A DNA stretch of 64,000 nt from positions 15,558,275-15,622,274 of the forward strand of contig NC_134032.1 of assembly GCF_964204645.1 (NCBI RefSeq), read 5' to 3'. The DNA comes from Tubulanus polymorphus (taxonomy: Eukaryota > Nemertea > Palaeonemertea > Tubulaniformes > Tubulanidae). The notes under the pieces were generated by a model that was not told where the DNA came from, did no database searches, and worked only from the letters and a program-made list of their open reading frames with translations. Each line of letters starts with the position of its first letter. Position 1 is the stretch's first letter. This document shows positions 35,116 to 48,500 of the stretch, one piece after another. The position numbers were made by a program, and so were the translations under genes.

Positions 35116-35644
35116 CGCGTCCTTACAATACATAAGAGTCGTGAATAGCATAACGCCGCTTAAGTTCAGAATTCATATTGTTGAGATATAACTCTCGAGA
35201 CTCCCATGATACGACATGATAAGCGCATGATACGTTTAACAATGAACAGGGTCGATTCTTGATTTTTAGTCAAGTTTTTTCACTGTTAAGAAGTTCTTCT
35301 GAACGCACCTACAGTCGATTAGAACTGTGATAAGTCCTTTCACTTGTAATTTGAGACAAATTTGTACTAAGGTTTTTCACTATATTTGGCTTCATTTAAA
35401 TGATTCAATAACTGATTCATCTTATATCAAATTATCCTCAGGTGGAATAACTGTTGCAAGGTTCCTAACTTTACATCTACATAACCGGTAAGATATTTTT
35501 CATTTCCATGACTCTTTCACAAGATAGATTTTCCACCATGGAAATTATCTGATCATCTGAAATGGCCCGCATTTGCCAGAAAACACTAAACAATCTATGA
35601 TGAATACAACATCAAATATGTCTTCCAGTAAACCTTTGAAATCG

Positions 35645-36000
35645 AGATTCAATACCGTTGATGTTTCAGTTCGAGATTCAATACCTCGATGATTCAGTTC
35701 GAGATTCAATACCTCAATATTTCAGTTCGAGATTCAATACCTTGATGATTCAGTTCGAGATTCAATACCTCGATGTTTTAGTTCGAGATTCAATACCTCA
35801 ATGTTTTAGTTCGAGATTCAATACCTCGATATTTCAGTTCGAGATTCAATACCTCGATGTTTCAGTTCGAGATTCAATACCTCGATGTTTCAGTTCGAGA
35901 TTCAATACCTCGATGATTCAGTTCGAGATTCAATACCTCAATGTTTTAATTCGAGATTCAATACCTTGATGTTTCAGTTCAAGATTCATTACATCGATTC
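35645..36000. repeat. 28-bp minisatellite, about 12 units
   Basis: 'gttcgagattcaatacctcg' plus 'atgtttca' is repeated. Because 28 is not a multiple of three, the apparent protein rotates through frames. Confidence 0.9.
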
Positions 36001-36524
36001 TTCAGTTTGAGATCTGATGTTGAAACTAATTTTCAAACAGATGCCAGAATTAATTGATAAAGATGCAGCAGTGGTGAGCTGTGAATGGTGCTAAAGATGC
36101 AGAAGTGGTGAAGTGTGAATGGTGTAGTGCAGGTGCAAGTCGGCGCCTTGTGCAATAAATACGTGAAGTGAAGATGTGCATGAATCAACTTTCTTCTGGC
36201 ATCTTTCCAACAGCAGCATTTACCAAATTATAGATCACCTAATCAATATTAAGAGGATGAGCAATTTTCAAGATGAGAGTCTCTAGTGAGACCGAGCGTC
36301 TTTCAAGATTTTTAAATCGCTTTTAAACCCTTGAAATTCATAATTACTAATAATCTCTTTATATCAACGATAGTGAATCCTAACTTTCCTTGCAACAGTT
36401 ATATTCCTAGAATATTTTGATTGAATTTGATGTATATACCAATAGATATGCAATTGATTCAAGGTGGAAACAATTGATCTCGTTTAACACCAATGGGGTG
36501 TAGGTTTTCACCAGCTAAAAGCTG

Positions 36525-36650
36525 TTTTTGTAGCAGCATTTTGAGAGTTGATATTTGGCAGTCTCGGAGCAGCATTTTGAGAGTTGATATTTGGCAGTCT
36601 CTGAGCAGCATTTTGAGAGTTGATATTTGGCAGTCTCTGAGCAGCATTAA
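36525..36650. repeat. 36-bp tandem repeat, about 3.5 units
   Basis: 'gcagcattttgagagttgat' plus 'atttggcagtctctga' is repeated. Confidence 0.85.
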
Positions 36651-36899
36651 CAAAACCGAGCCTGCGCCACATGGTTATTCTTTGTTATATGTGAGATGTA
36701 TTTCGATAGTTGCGATTACACACAACGATCTGCGTAAATATAAAACTGAAACGACAAAGAAAATGACAAATGAATAATAATGTCGAAGTAAATTCATTCA
36801 ATCGTTATAACAAATATGTAAAATAAGTAATTTCATACAGTAACAGCATAATTACCTGATTTGCATTGATTCGATCTGATGAGAAGCTGTTGATGTTTA

Positions 36900-37445
36900 A
36901 CAAGGAGCTGTTGATGGATGACAGTGAGGAGCTGTTGACAAGGAGTTGTTGATGTTTAACAAGCTGTAGTGTGACGAGGAGCTGTTGATTTCCGATGAGG
37001 AGCTGTTGTGTGACGTGGAGCTGTTGAGTGACGAGGAGCTGTTGTGTGACGAGGAGCTGTTGTGTGACGAGGAGCTGTTGTGTGACGAGGAGCTGTTGAT
37101 TTTTGATGAGCTGTTGATTTCCGATGCGGAGCTGTAGTGTGACGAGGAGCTGTTGATTTCCGATGAGGAGCTGTTGATTTCCGATGCGGAGCTGTTGTCT
37201 GACGAGGAGCTGTTGATTTCCGATGAGGAGCTGTTGATTTCCGATGAGGAGCTGTAGTGTGACGAGGAGCTGTTGATTTCCGATGAGGAGCTGTTGATTT
37301 CCGATGAGGAGCTGTTGATTTCCGATGAGGAGCTGTAGTGTGACGAGGAGCTGTTGATTTCCGATGAGGAGCTGTAGTGTGACGAGGAGCTGTTGATTTT
37401 TGATGAGGAGCTGTTGATTTCCGATGAGGAGCCGTTGTTTGACGA
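36900..37445 (-). repeat. 18/21-bp repeat encoding Ser-Asn-Ser on the minus strand
   Basis: Units 'gaggagctgttgatttccgat' (21 bp) and 'gaggagctgtagtgtgac' (18 bp) alternate. All lengths are multiples of three, so the minus strand stays open for about 200 codons (SSSSEINSSSSHYS). A second minus frame (TAPHRKS) is open too, which argues for a repeat artefact. Near 36855 the minus strand has AATCAG|gtaatt, similar to the donor in the 264-bp array. Confidence 0.75.
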
Positions 37446-37589
37446 GTCGTTGTAGAGTTCTTCAAAAACATACATAACGGCGACCAATATGTGACCAAAG
37501 TTCAATTTTTATTAATCATTATTTATCAATTATTTTATATTTTAATTTTGCAGTGCGTTAATCTTACAACAAACCAAGAACTTTAACAA

Positions 37590-38165
37590 GTTCTTTCAAT
37601 TGCATCTTATGACAGATTGAGAACTTAAACAAGTTCTTTTTTCAAATGCATCTTAGAGAGTTTAAGAACTTTACCAAGTTCTTTCAATTGCATCTTATGA
37701 CAGATTGAGAACTTTAACAAGTTCTTTTTTCAAATGCATCTTAGAGAGTTTAAGAACTTTACCAAGTTCTTTCAATTGCATCTTATGACAGATTGAGAAC
37801 TTCAACAAGTTCTTTTTTCAAATGCATCTTAGACAGTTTAAGAACTTTACCAAGTTCTTTTTCAAATGCATCATAGACAGTTTGAGCACTTTAACAAGTT
37901 CTTTTTTCAAAAATGCATCTAATGACAGTTTTAGAACTTTAAGAAGTTCTATTTTCAAATGCATCATAGACAGTTTGAGATCTTTAACAAGTTCTTTCAA
38001 TTGCATCATGCAACAAACTTACAACTTTAACAAGTTTTTTTCAATTGCATCATGCAACAAACTTACAACTTTAACAAGTTTTTTTCAATTGCATCTTACG
38101 ACAAACCTGAACTTTAAGAAGTTAAAGATGTTCTTTCAATTGCATCTTATGGCAAATTAAGAACT
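37590..38165. repeat. Degenerate repeat of about 44-60 bp (caagttctttcaattgcatc)
   Basis: 'gaactttaacaagttctttt' and 'caattgcatcttatgaca' alternate about 11 times with varied spacing. Confidence 0.8.
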
Positions 38166-38169
38166 TTCA

Positions 38170-38960
38170 GACTTTCAACTTAAATATTTAGGAATCACAT
38201 CCGCAAATAAATCGGATGAGATGAGATTTTTAAAGATTTTATCATTTTTTTAGTTTTTAATTTTTTTTGGATGAATGACATGAATGGGTGCGATAGGAAT
38301 CGCACCCGCAAATAAATAAATTGGATGAAATGAGATGAGATTTTTTAAGATTTTATAATTTTTTTCTATTTTTTATTTTTTAAGATTTTTTTGATGAATG
38401 ACATGAATGGGTGCGATAGGAATCGCACCCGCAAATAAATAAATTGGATGAAATGAGATGAGATTTTTTAAGATTTTATAATTTTTTTTTATTTTTGATT
38501 TTTTGGATTTTTTTGATGAATGACATGAATGGGTGCGATAGGAATCGCACCCGCAAATAAATAAATTGGATGAAATGAGATGAGATTTTTTAAGATTTTA
38601 TAATTTTTTTTTCATTTTTGATTTTTTAGATTTTTTTGATGAATGACATGAATGGGTGCGATAGGAATCGCACCCGCAAATAAATAAATTGGATGAAATG
38701 AGATGAGATTTTTGAAGTTTTTATACTTTTTTTTTGTTTTTAGTTTTTAATTTTTTTTTGATGGATGACATGAATGGGTGCGATAGGAATCGCACCCGCA
38801 AATAAATTGGATGAAATGAGATGAGATTTTTGAAGTTTTTATACTTTTTTTTTGTTTTTAGTTTTTAATTTTTTTTTGGATGAATGACATGAATGGGTGC
38901 GATAGGGATCGCACCCGCAAATAAATAAATTGGATGAAATGAGATGAGATTTTTATTTTT
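38170..38960. repeat. 120-bp satellite with a perfect hairpin in each unit, about 6 units
   Basis: Each unit holds 'gggtgcgataggaatcgcac' followed by 'cc': an 8-bp perfect stem GGGTGCGA/TCGCACCC around a 6-base loop. It is flanked by 'gatgaatgacatgaat' and T-rich tracts. Confidence 0.9.
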
Positions 38961-39213
38961 TTTAATTTAAAATTTACCCCAGGGAACACCGGCTAGAAGA
39001 GCAAGCGCCACCTGCACGGATGATGAGCTGAAGAAGGTAATCAGAGAGGAACCCTACACTAACCCAACCCCACCACCATCCCCCCGACTTCGAACGGCTT
39101 CAATTCCGGATTTTTGAAAATGGAAATCAACCATAACATGTACCAGAAAAACATGGAAAAAGAATGGCCTGAAAGAAATTAAATTGATTTTGGAAAATTG
39201 GTATTATAGTGAA

Positions 39214-39445
39214 TTCAACCCGTTAAAGCCCGTGACACTCTAGGAAACTTATCAAAGGAGAGTGTGTGATGGCACCTTTCCCATCACCTGCCTTTGATAA
39301 GCTCCCAGAGCGAGCACCTTTTCGAGTCAACAACCAGTATGCTGGGCGGGATACAAAAATGGAAGAAAACAGGCCCGATTCCCGGCCACCTTCATACTGG
39401 ATGTTGAGTCAAAAAGGTGCTTTGGGCTTTAAAGAATTGAAGACA
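39214..39445. mobile_element. Fold-back element near the 3' end of the 344-aa gene
   Basis: Nested inverted pairs: 'ttcaacccgttaaagccc' with 'gggctttaaagaattgaa', 'cttatcaaagg' with 'cctttgataag', and 'agcaccttttcgagtcaac' with 'gttgagtcaaaaaggtgct'. The 71-codon plus-strand frame inside is a by-product. Confidence 0.65.
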
Positions 39446-39526
39446 CTATTGAAAGCCGAAATAATTGTGGAATTGGACTAAAATTAAATCAAAAAATATG
39501 TGGTACATGTTATAGTTGATTTTTTT

Positions 39527-39597
39527 TCAGTGAAGGCATATTAGGCGCACATGAACGACTCATGCGTTCAAGGCACCTAATATCCCTTCACTGAAAG
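39527..39597 (-). other. Long hairpin spanning the stop codon of the 344-aa gene
   Basis: Left arm 'ttcagtgaaggcatattagg' and right arm 'cctaatatcccttcactgaa' pair over about 30 bp with few mismatches. The TAG stop of the minus-strand gene (39577-39579) lies in the right arm, so the mRNA would fold around the stop. Confidence 0.75.
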
Positions 39598-42500
39598 AAT
39601 ATTTTTTAAATCAGTTAACAAATCCGGAATTGTCCCCGAACGAAGCCGCTCCTCCCACATTCCATCCGTATGTCGGGCCACCACCTCTACCTCTCGGGCC
39701 ACTCGATCACTCGCCAGCTTTTTGGCGAGTGAACGAGTGACCGCCCGAGATACGGATGGAGGAGCAGGAGGAGCAGGACCCGCACCATCCCCAGCCCCAC
39801 CACCATCCCTCCTCGGCCGCTTCCTATTTATCCCCTCCCCTTCCTCCCGATTACCTTCGTCAGCCGCACCATCCGCCGGGACCACTCTTGCTCCTCCTCC
39901 CTGCGGAGCCACGACGACCGCAACTTTTCTTTTCCTTTTTGTTCTAGTTTTTTTTGGCGGTGGTCGTGTCTGTAAAGAGAAAAAGTGAAAAATTTGTTTA
40001 GTATAAAATCAAACACGAGTATAAAAAATCAGAATGAGAAAACCAGCGATTCAGCAAATAAACACCTATATGTAGTTAGGATATCGTGCCACAAGGTGGC
40101 GTTTAGGTATAGCTACGAGTGACGCTTATAGAAATCTGATATGTAAAGCCATCAGAGTTCTCGTTACTTTTTTGAAAAAGTATCCATTAGACCAGGGACT
40201 TCGGGGACCGTTTCAATATAAAACGACTTCTGGAATTGATTTCGTAGTTCTGTTTGAACGTGTCATCCGTTAAATCCAGACTCGAACAAAACATGATATT
40301 TTTGGTGAATAAGAACATTGCTTGAAATCACGAGCACGCCAGCGTTTATATCCAATACAACGGAATAAGCATCTGGTGTATCATCCTCCCTCTACAGGGA
40401 CTCGAACCTGATGGCATCGCTACACTCAGCCACGGCACGAACCCCTGCATCAGTAGACCGACTGCGCAGGTACATGCGCAGCTTTCCGAACGAAAACTGG
40501 CGGCACCAATCAGATTGCTCGTTGTATAATCGTTGAGGCAAATTTCAAGGAAGAACTATAAATGGGAAAACCCGGGATAAAATAAAACCGGATTTCTGAT
40601 TGGCTAAAAATCACATCATCTGAACTGCGCATGTATCTGCGCACACGGTCGATTATGGCAGGGTTTCTTGCCGTGGCAATCTCGATGCCATCAGGTTCGA
40701 ATCCCTGCCGGGGGAGGATGCTGATGTATGTGTGTCGGCTTATTACCGGGCCGAGAGGTCACACGATACAAATATCAGCCGCCTTCTTGACGTACACAGC
40801 CAATTATTTGCGGAACAAAATTTCGACAAAAAATCAACTCATAAACACATTTTTCCGATGAGTTACAACAAAATCAAATGTTGTCGGGAAATATGTGATA
40901 TGTTAGATATTCAGAGACGTGTCTGCTGCACGTGTAACACCGAATAATCGTCACCACGGTAGACGAGCATTTCAGCCAATCACCAGTCAGTCCGCTATGA
41001 CCGCCGCAGATGGCGCTCATGGTCAAAAACAGTATTGTATTCCAGTGATAGGAAACGGTAAGTCACGCATAGTATACTGTACGCGTTACCATGGATACAA
41101 TCAAAGTTTGAGCGATAAGTTTTCGCACTCGTGTGTACAACCATTGGTCTTAAGCAGATATAGATCAATAACCCGAAGGTTTTCGACTATGGGGTTTTAC
41201 CCGCAAACGGAAATTTATAACTTCTTTTCCGTTAACAGGTTTTTGTTGAATTAGTGGCTAACTGTAGACATATGGGTAATTTATTTGCTGAACTTCAACT
41301 GATATCCTGAATAAAATATGAAAATAAATTCAGATTCTTACCTCCGTCAGATCTCCTTCAAACAGCCGTCCCCGGACTCTGTCTGACGAACGAGTGGCGG
41401 CCGGGGGCGGCTGTCTGACAGGCCGCTGCTGAGGCGAATTTAATGGACGTGGGGGAGGGGCAGCAGCGGGCGACATAGGATTAACCGGTGGTGGTAATAT
41501 CCTATCGGGAACCAAGTTTCTTTTAAATTCCCCCACCAAATCCTCGAATGGGCAGTCGTTGATCATATCGAGCACTGTAAAATAAAAATAGAGAGAAATA
41601 CATTAAACAACAAGTCAAATGGTTTTGATGCTATGAATGCTTTTCCAAAAGGGGGCGCCTGATGTTATTTATTTCAATGTAATCGTGTTGGTCTGGCAGC
41701 GATCGCTGATTGGACTGTTTTAGCGTTTTTGGAATTGCCAGGAAAAGAATACTAGAGGACCAAAGGTCCAGTTGTCTCCTGTTTTGATAAACACAGTACA
41801 ATTGTGATTTTTTTAAGTAACACAATTAATTATTTTTTCCTCTCAATGATTTGCAACTTATTCATACTGAACAAAATTTTAATTAGATTTGAAGTTTGCG
41901 CTGAATGAAATGAAATTCGATTTGTTTGTTTAAATCTGAATGAAATTGAATCGAATTTTTATGCTTCTTCGGCAACTACTCGAGAAAAAACACTATTTAT
42001 TGGTTTTATTCTGATTGGTTCTATTCTGATTGGTTCTATTCTGATTGGTTCTATTCTGATTGGTTCTATTCTGATTGGTTCTATTCTGATTGGTTCTATT
42101 CTGATTGGATCTAATCTAGGGTGGATACAAGCTTCCACTGTTTTCCAGAATATAGTCAGAAAATGTGACTAACATAACTTCTAGAAGTAACTAATCTGAC
42201 AGGTCCGTACAGCTAACTCAGTCAGGTTGTGAGCCATAACAACCTATAAAAAGACTCTGGCCGTCTCTTAAGACCCACTAGGGTTACACTGTTACTTGCA
42301 GTTGATAATTCCGCAACTATTTCTTTATGCAAATGCATTCAAATAGACAGATATAACAGGCTACATATCGTCATTATAGCATTAATTTGTTGAATGTTTT
42401 TATTAGATTTTGAGGAGATATCACAGGCGCGGATCCAGGGAGGGTTTCAGGGGTCGTGACCCCGCTGATCAGCTACCAAAAATTCTAAAAATTCGTTTTC

Positions 42501-45500
42501 TTGAAGGAATGTAAATGTTTACTCGAGACAAGCCAAAAAACCGGTACCATATGATCTTATGTTTGGCCAAAAAATATGCCGTATAGGCCCCGGCTATCAT
42601 TAGAGATTTTAGTCAGGAATCTTATGAACCCCGTCTTGGAAACATTCCTGGATCCGTGCCTGAATCAGTAACACACGTCACACTAGATGATATTGTATGA
42701 AAATAGTTAAACTACTTACACTCCGGGAGAAACAAACGTACGAACTCCTCCCGCCGGAACGCACGACTTAACCGAAATGCCAAAGCTGTAAAACAAAAAA
42801 TACAATTCATTATAATCACATACATTAATTACAAACTCAAATTCTAGAGCAGTTTGAACTGTGTCTCATGAAACTGAACCCAGATGAATCCAGTTCATTC
42901 AGGAATGAGAATTTGTAGTTTTTTCTAAATCTTTTTAAGCTTGCCGACAAGACGAGCGAATTAACAGGTGACCCGAACACCGGCGTAAATATCGAACACG
43001 TTAAATGTCGGCGGGCGACGAAATCACCGTGATGGCCGGTTTATAAATTCACCGGCAAATTTAATCGTCGCGATCGGGCGAAAAAATGGATACGCTCGTG
43101 TCCTTCTAGCTTTATATAATATTACTATTTAGTAACGTTAAACACGAGCTTCCAATATTCTTAGGATCGAAATCTCTTTTGGAAATCTATTGGTTTAATT
43201 CATTCAAAATTGCTAAATTCATCGGTATCGTCTCAAGGTTTAAATATCTATTCCCTAAACCTGACTTACTGGAATTGTATCACATCGGTATCATCTCAAG
43301 GTTTAAATATCTATTCCCTAAACCTGACTTACTGGAATTGTATCACATCGGTATCATCTCAAGGTTAAAATATCTATTCCCTAAACCTGACTTACAGGAA
43401 TTGTATTATATCGGTATCATCTCAAGGTTTAAATATCTATTCCCTAAACCTGACTTACTGGAACTGTATAACATCAGTATCATCTCAAGGTTTAAATATC
43501 TATTCCCTAAACCTGACTTACTGGAATTGTATCACATCGGTATCATCTCAAGGTTTAAATATCTATTCCCTAAACCTGACTTACTGGAATTGTATCACAT
43601 CGGTATCATCTCAAGGTTTAAATATCTATTCCCTAAACCTGACTTACTGGAATTGTATCACATCGGTATCATCTCAAGGTTTAAATATCTATTCCCTAAA
43701 CCTGACTTACTGGGATTGTATTACATCGGTATCATCTCAAGGTTTAAATATCTATTCCCTAAACCTGACTTACTGGAATTGTATCACATCGGTATCATCT
43801 CAAGGTTTAAATATCTATTCCCTAAACCTGACTTACTGGAATTGTATTACATCGGTATCATCTCAAGGTTTAAATATCTATTCCCTAAACCTGACTTACA
43901 GGAATTGTATCACATCGGTATCATCTCAAGGTTTAAATATCTATTCCCTAAACCTGACTTACTGGAATTGTATTACATCGGTATCATCTCAAGGTTTAAA
44001 TATCTATTCCCTAAACCTGACTTACTGGAATTGTATCACATCGGTATCATCTCAAGGTTTAAATATCTATTCCCTAAACCTGACTTAATGGAATTGTTAA
44101 CTGGGGTTTAGAATATATAACGAGACAAGTAGTACTTTATAGGACGTGTAACTAGTTTATTTGACACACAAGCTTTGGGTACTAATGTATAGAAGCTTCA
44201 TCAGGTGAATGAGTGAAGTCAATGGAAACACTTTCGGATATCAACACATTTCAAATTGCTCTCAATTCATGCATTCAAATTATAAGCTCCTAAATAATTT
44301 TAAAAACTTCTTCCACACAGCATGCAATCCATATAATATCATAATTTTTGGAAATAAAATTTGTATTTCCGAGTAGTGCTTTACCCTTTCCTATGGTTTT
44401 AGGTAATATTCTCTGAGAATTTGGAGATTGCCAGAGATTGCATTTAGCCACAGGCGTGACCGATAACTAGCCGTCCTCGCGGTTGTTGTAAATACCGCTA
44501 TACAGCTTCTTGAAGATTGGCTACTCGAGCCATGGACGGAAAGACCGTGCTAATCCGGAGATCCAAGTCCATGCCCAGATATGTGAACTGTTGGGACGGC
44601 ATCAAGTGAGATTTAACATAGTTTACCCGGGACCCTAACTGGTGAACTAAGTCTACGACAGCGGTCGACAGCGGTCACCGCCTCCTGACATTCTATAGTC
44701 GAGTTTGGTACTAGTAACCAGTCGGCGAGGTAAACCAACAGACAAATACTTGGTTATAATCGCCAATCTGGGTGACAACCACGATAGCAACAATGAGAAA
44801 CCATGGTTATAACTGACAAATTTCAAAATGTTCCCTGGAATTATTTTTCTTCCATATCTATGAAACCTATGACTGTAGTCTGGACTTGACCCAAGCTGAT
44901 AAATACCCAGGGCTGTACTGAGGCTGACTGGAAGAGACCGGAATTGGAACTGGCGGCCTTTCCGCTTTATTCCGTGAAATTGACGAGTTCTCTGGTGAAT
45001 AGGAACTTCCCGGTCCAATGAAGCTGCCCATTGACCTGGGCGGAGAATTACCATCCTGGTTTGGTCATTGGAAACCTCGGGATATCCATGTGCCGATTGA
45101 GGAATGACAGGTCTATTATTAAAGTTCATTGACGCCCTGTGGCCTACGGGAGCATAAATATTCGTGAAAACCATCCGGGTGTGGCTTCGTCCCATACCGG
45201 TTTTATTGCTCTCTGTTTGGCCAGATCTTCGAGAGCCGACGAGATTAGAGTCTCGTGACCTGCTTTCGGACGCGTGTCGGGAGGTGACCGCGTAGACTAT
45301 AGAATTGAAGACAGTAGCCGCCGTGATACGACCCGGGAACGCCGGACCAGTGGGTGGCTGCTCGTTATAGACAACCTCTCACTGGCCCCGAGCATTCATT
45401 TTGAGTTTCTCCGAGAGGAAGAGCTCCTTTTAGGAGCATTCCCTGATATGAACTAGAATTATTCTGACCAGAAGGGGCACGAGAATGTTGGAGCTATCCG

Positions 45501-48500
45501 CTTGTTCTCCAACCAGCATTAGTAGCCGCTTGAGAAAGTACGGATGCTTGAGCTGGCATTGTTTGAGTCGGGAACCTTGAGCCACCAGAACACTTCTACG
45601 GAGTCCGTCCGCACGGTAGACTTGAATCTTCACCTCTCGAATCTTCCTCCGTTTAGTCAAAACTGGAGCACTCCAACCGGAGAAGAGACGTGAAGAAGAA
45701 CCTAATTGAGCTCTTAATACTCTACGTTCGACTGTGGCAATCGAGGATTCCAATTGTGGCAATCGTGGACCCACCAGGTGCCGCTAATGTGCATTCAGAC
45801 AACTCCCGGATTTCTTCTCAGATTCAATTCAAATCAATCCATAATTTCTCAAATTCTTTGAACAGTGATCAGTAAAAACCACCTTAAATATGAACCTAAA
45901 GATCATCTGAGGAGAATTTGCCTAATTTCTCATAAGGGAGGCTAAAAATCTAGATGAAAGTTCATTGAAAATGAACTAGATTTTGACAAGGTTGTCGCAC
46001 TGATCACACACACGCCATCTAGTGGGATAACTGGTGGTACAGAGAGTCCTAATTGAGTCCATATCTAGCAGACAGACCTTAGACCCGCTGTCCAAGTCTG
46101 ATTGGCGGGAAGCTAAAATAAGATTAACCTGACCCCGAAATGATAATGGACAGACGGAGCCAAGGATTGAATAACCTGGGTAACTGACTCAGGCTCGGAG
46201 CCACCCATCTCAGGCTCGGAGCCACCCACGGATGGCTGCGAGTCTCACGTAGCTCACTTGTTAATACAGCTATATCCTGGAACGAACTATAAACCCTGGT
46301 AAGGTTATCCAGGATTGATGTTACTACCACCAGACCAGACTTAGGCAGAGGAATACCAGACTGGAGTTGAACCGCTATGTGGGCAGATGAGACTCTAGTC
46401 CATAGCACACGGAGGTACACAATAATACGAGCGCAATGCTCCTAGAAGAGTTTCTACAATGGATGTCTGAGTATAGTCAGCATCCACAGCAAGACCCCTA
46501 CAGAGGTTCTACAATCGATGTCTGAGTATAGTCAGCATCCACAGCAAGGCCCCTACAGGGGTTCTACAATCGATGTGTGAGTATAGTCAGCATCCACAGC
46601 AAGGCCCCTACAGAGGTTCTACAATCGATGTGTGAGTATAGTCAGCATCCACAGCAAGGCCCCTACAGAGGTTCTACAATCGATGTCTGAGTATAGTCAG
46701 CATCCACAGCAAGGCCCCTACAAAGGTTCTACAATCGATGTGTGAGTATAGTCAGCATCCACAGCAAGGCCCCTACAGAGGTTCTACAATCGATGTCTGA
46801 GTATAGTCTGCATCCACAGCAAGGCCCCTACAGAGGTTCTACAATCGATGTCCGAGTATAGTCAGCATCCACAGCAAGGCCCCTACAGAGGTTCTACAAT
46901 CGATGTCTGAGTATAGTCTGCATCCACAGCAAGGCCCCTACAGAGGTTCTACAATCGATGTCCGAGTATAGTCAGCATCCACAGCAAGGCCCCTACAGAG
47001 GTTCTACAATCGATGTCTGAGTATAGTCTGCATCCACAGCAAGGCCCCTACAGAGGTTCTACAATCGATGTCTGAGTATAGTCTGCATCCACAGCAAGGC
47101 CCCTACAGAGGTTCTACAATCGATGTCTGAGTATAGTCAGCATCCACAGCAAGGCCCCTACAGAGGTTCTACAATCGATGTCTGAGTATAGTCAGCATCC
47201 ACAGCAAGGCCCCTACAGAGGTTCTACAATCGATGTCTGAGTATAGTCAGCATCCACAGCAAGGCCCCTACAGAGGTTCTACAATCGATGTCTGAGTATA
47301 GTCTGCATCCACAGCAAGGCCCCTACAGAGGTTCTACAATCGATGTCCGAGTATAGTCAGCATCCACAGCAAGGCCCCTACAGAGGTTCTACAATCGATG
47401 TCTGAGTATAGTCTGCATCCACAGCAAGGCCCCTACAGAGGTTCTACAATCGATGTCCGAGTATAGTCAGCATCCACAGCAAGGCCCCTACAGAGGTTCT
47501 ACAATCGATGTCTGAGTATAGTCTGCATCCACAGCAAGGCCCCTACAGAGGTTCTACAATCGATGTCTGAGTATAGTCTGCATCCACAGCAAGGCCCCTA
47601 CAGAGGTTCTACAATCGATGTCTGAGTATAGTCAGCATCCACAGCAAGGCCCCTACAGAGGTTCTACAATCGATGTCTGAGTATAGTCAGCATCCACAGC
47701 AAGGCCCCTACAGAGGTTCTACAATCGATGTCTGAGTATAGTCAGCATCCACAGCAAGGCCCCTACAGAGGTTCTACAATCGATGTCTGAGTATAGTCTG
47801 CATCCACAGCAAGGCCCCTACAAAGGTTCTACAATCGATGTCTGAGTATAGTCAGCATCCACAGCAAGGCCCCTACAGAGGTTCTACAAAGTAACATGTC
47901 GAAATTTTGGACTGGACGCTATGGAACGTGTTGATCAATAAAATCAATCTTTTGTTGTCAAATTTCCATTGTTGCCGTTGTATAACGTCCAACATGGCGG
48001 TCATAATCAGTTGCTATAGTGACATGACATCATCGACGAACTTCTATAGGCAGTTCCATCGTACTGCCTGAATATTGCGTATCTAATCGAGTCTCTTGTT
48101 CTCTTGAAACCGCTGAAACCGGAGGGGGGGATTCACCGGGGACCTGCTGAGGGCATAGCACGAGTTGCTCCACGTTAAATAAACTAGACATTAACCCTCG
48201 ACCAGTGAATCATGTAGGGCTCATCCTCCGACCACCATAAATAAACCACAATTCAACTATGAATGAAATTATATAGTCTAAACCTGTACACCTTAGAGAT
48301 GTAACAAGCTCCAAGTCGGCTATTTAAGACACTGATATAACTGTGGTGGCCATCTTTGATGACCTACACACATCAAACACAGTAGAGTTCATCCTCCTTG
48401 TGCTCGAGTCACAAGGAAATCAAACAAAAAAGTCTGTAGAGCGGGAATAAGCTTCAAAATAGCTATTTCACACATCAAAACGACTGTGGCGGCCATCTTG

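Noticed and set aside
34810-35151. Minus-strand frames of 61-113 codons with HHTRSPxGLxN repeats
   Set aside because: They are translations of the 34-bp minisatellite.
36956-37498. 180- and 202-codon minus-strand Ser/Thr-rich frames
   Set aside because: Two overlapping frames are both open owing to 18/21-bp repeats; neither has a convincing ATG context, though the Ser-rich one is noted as a possibility.
43179-44111. 310-codon repeat protein frame
   Set aside because: A 63-bp minisatellite inside an intron keeps the frame open; no signal peptide, splice context or codon bias supports translation.
46440-47888. CRISPR-like array
   Set aside because: Head-to-tail units with no unique spacers in a eukaryotic intron; it is a minisatellite. 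The same applies to the 47-, 52-, 53-, 90- and 91-bp arrays.
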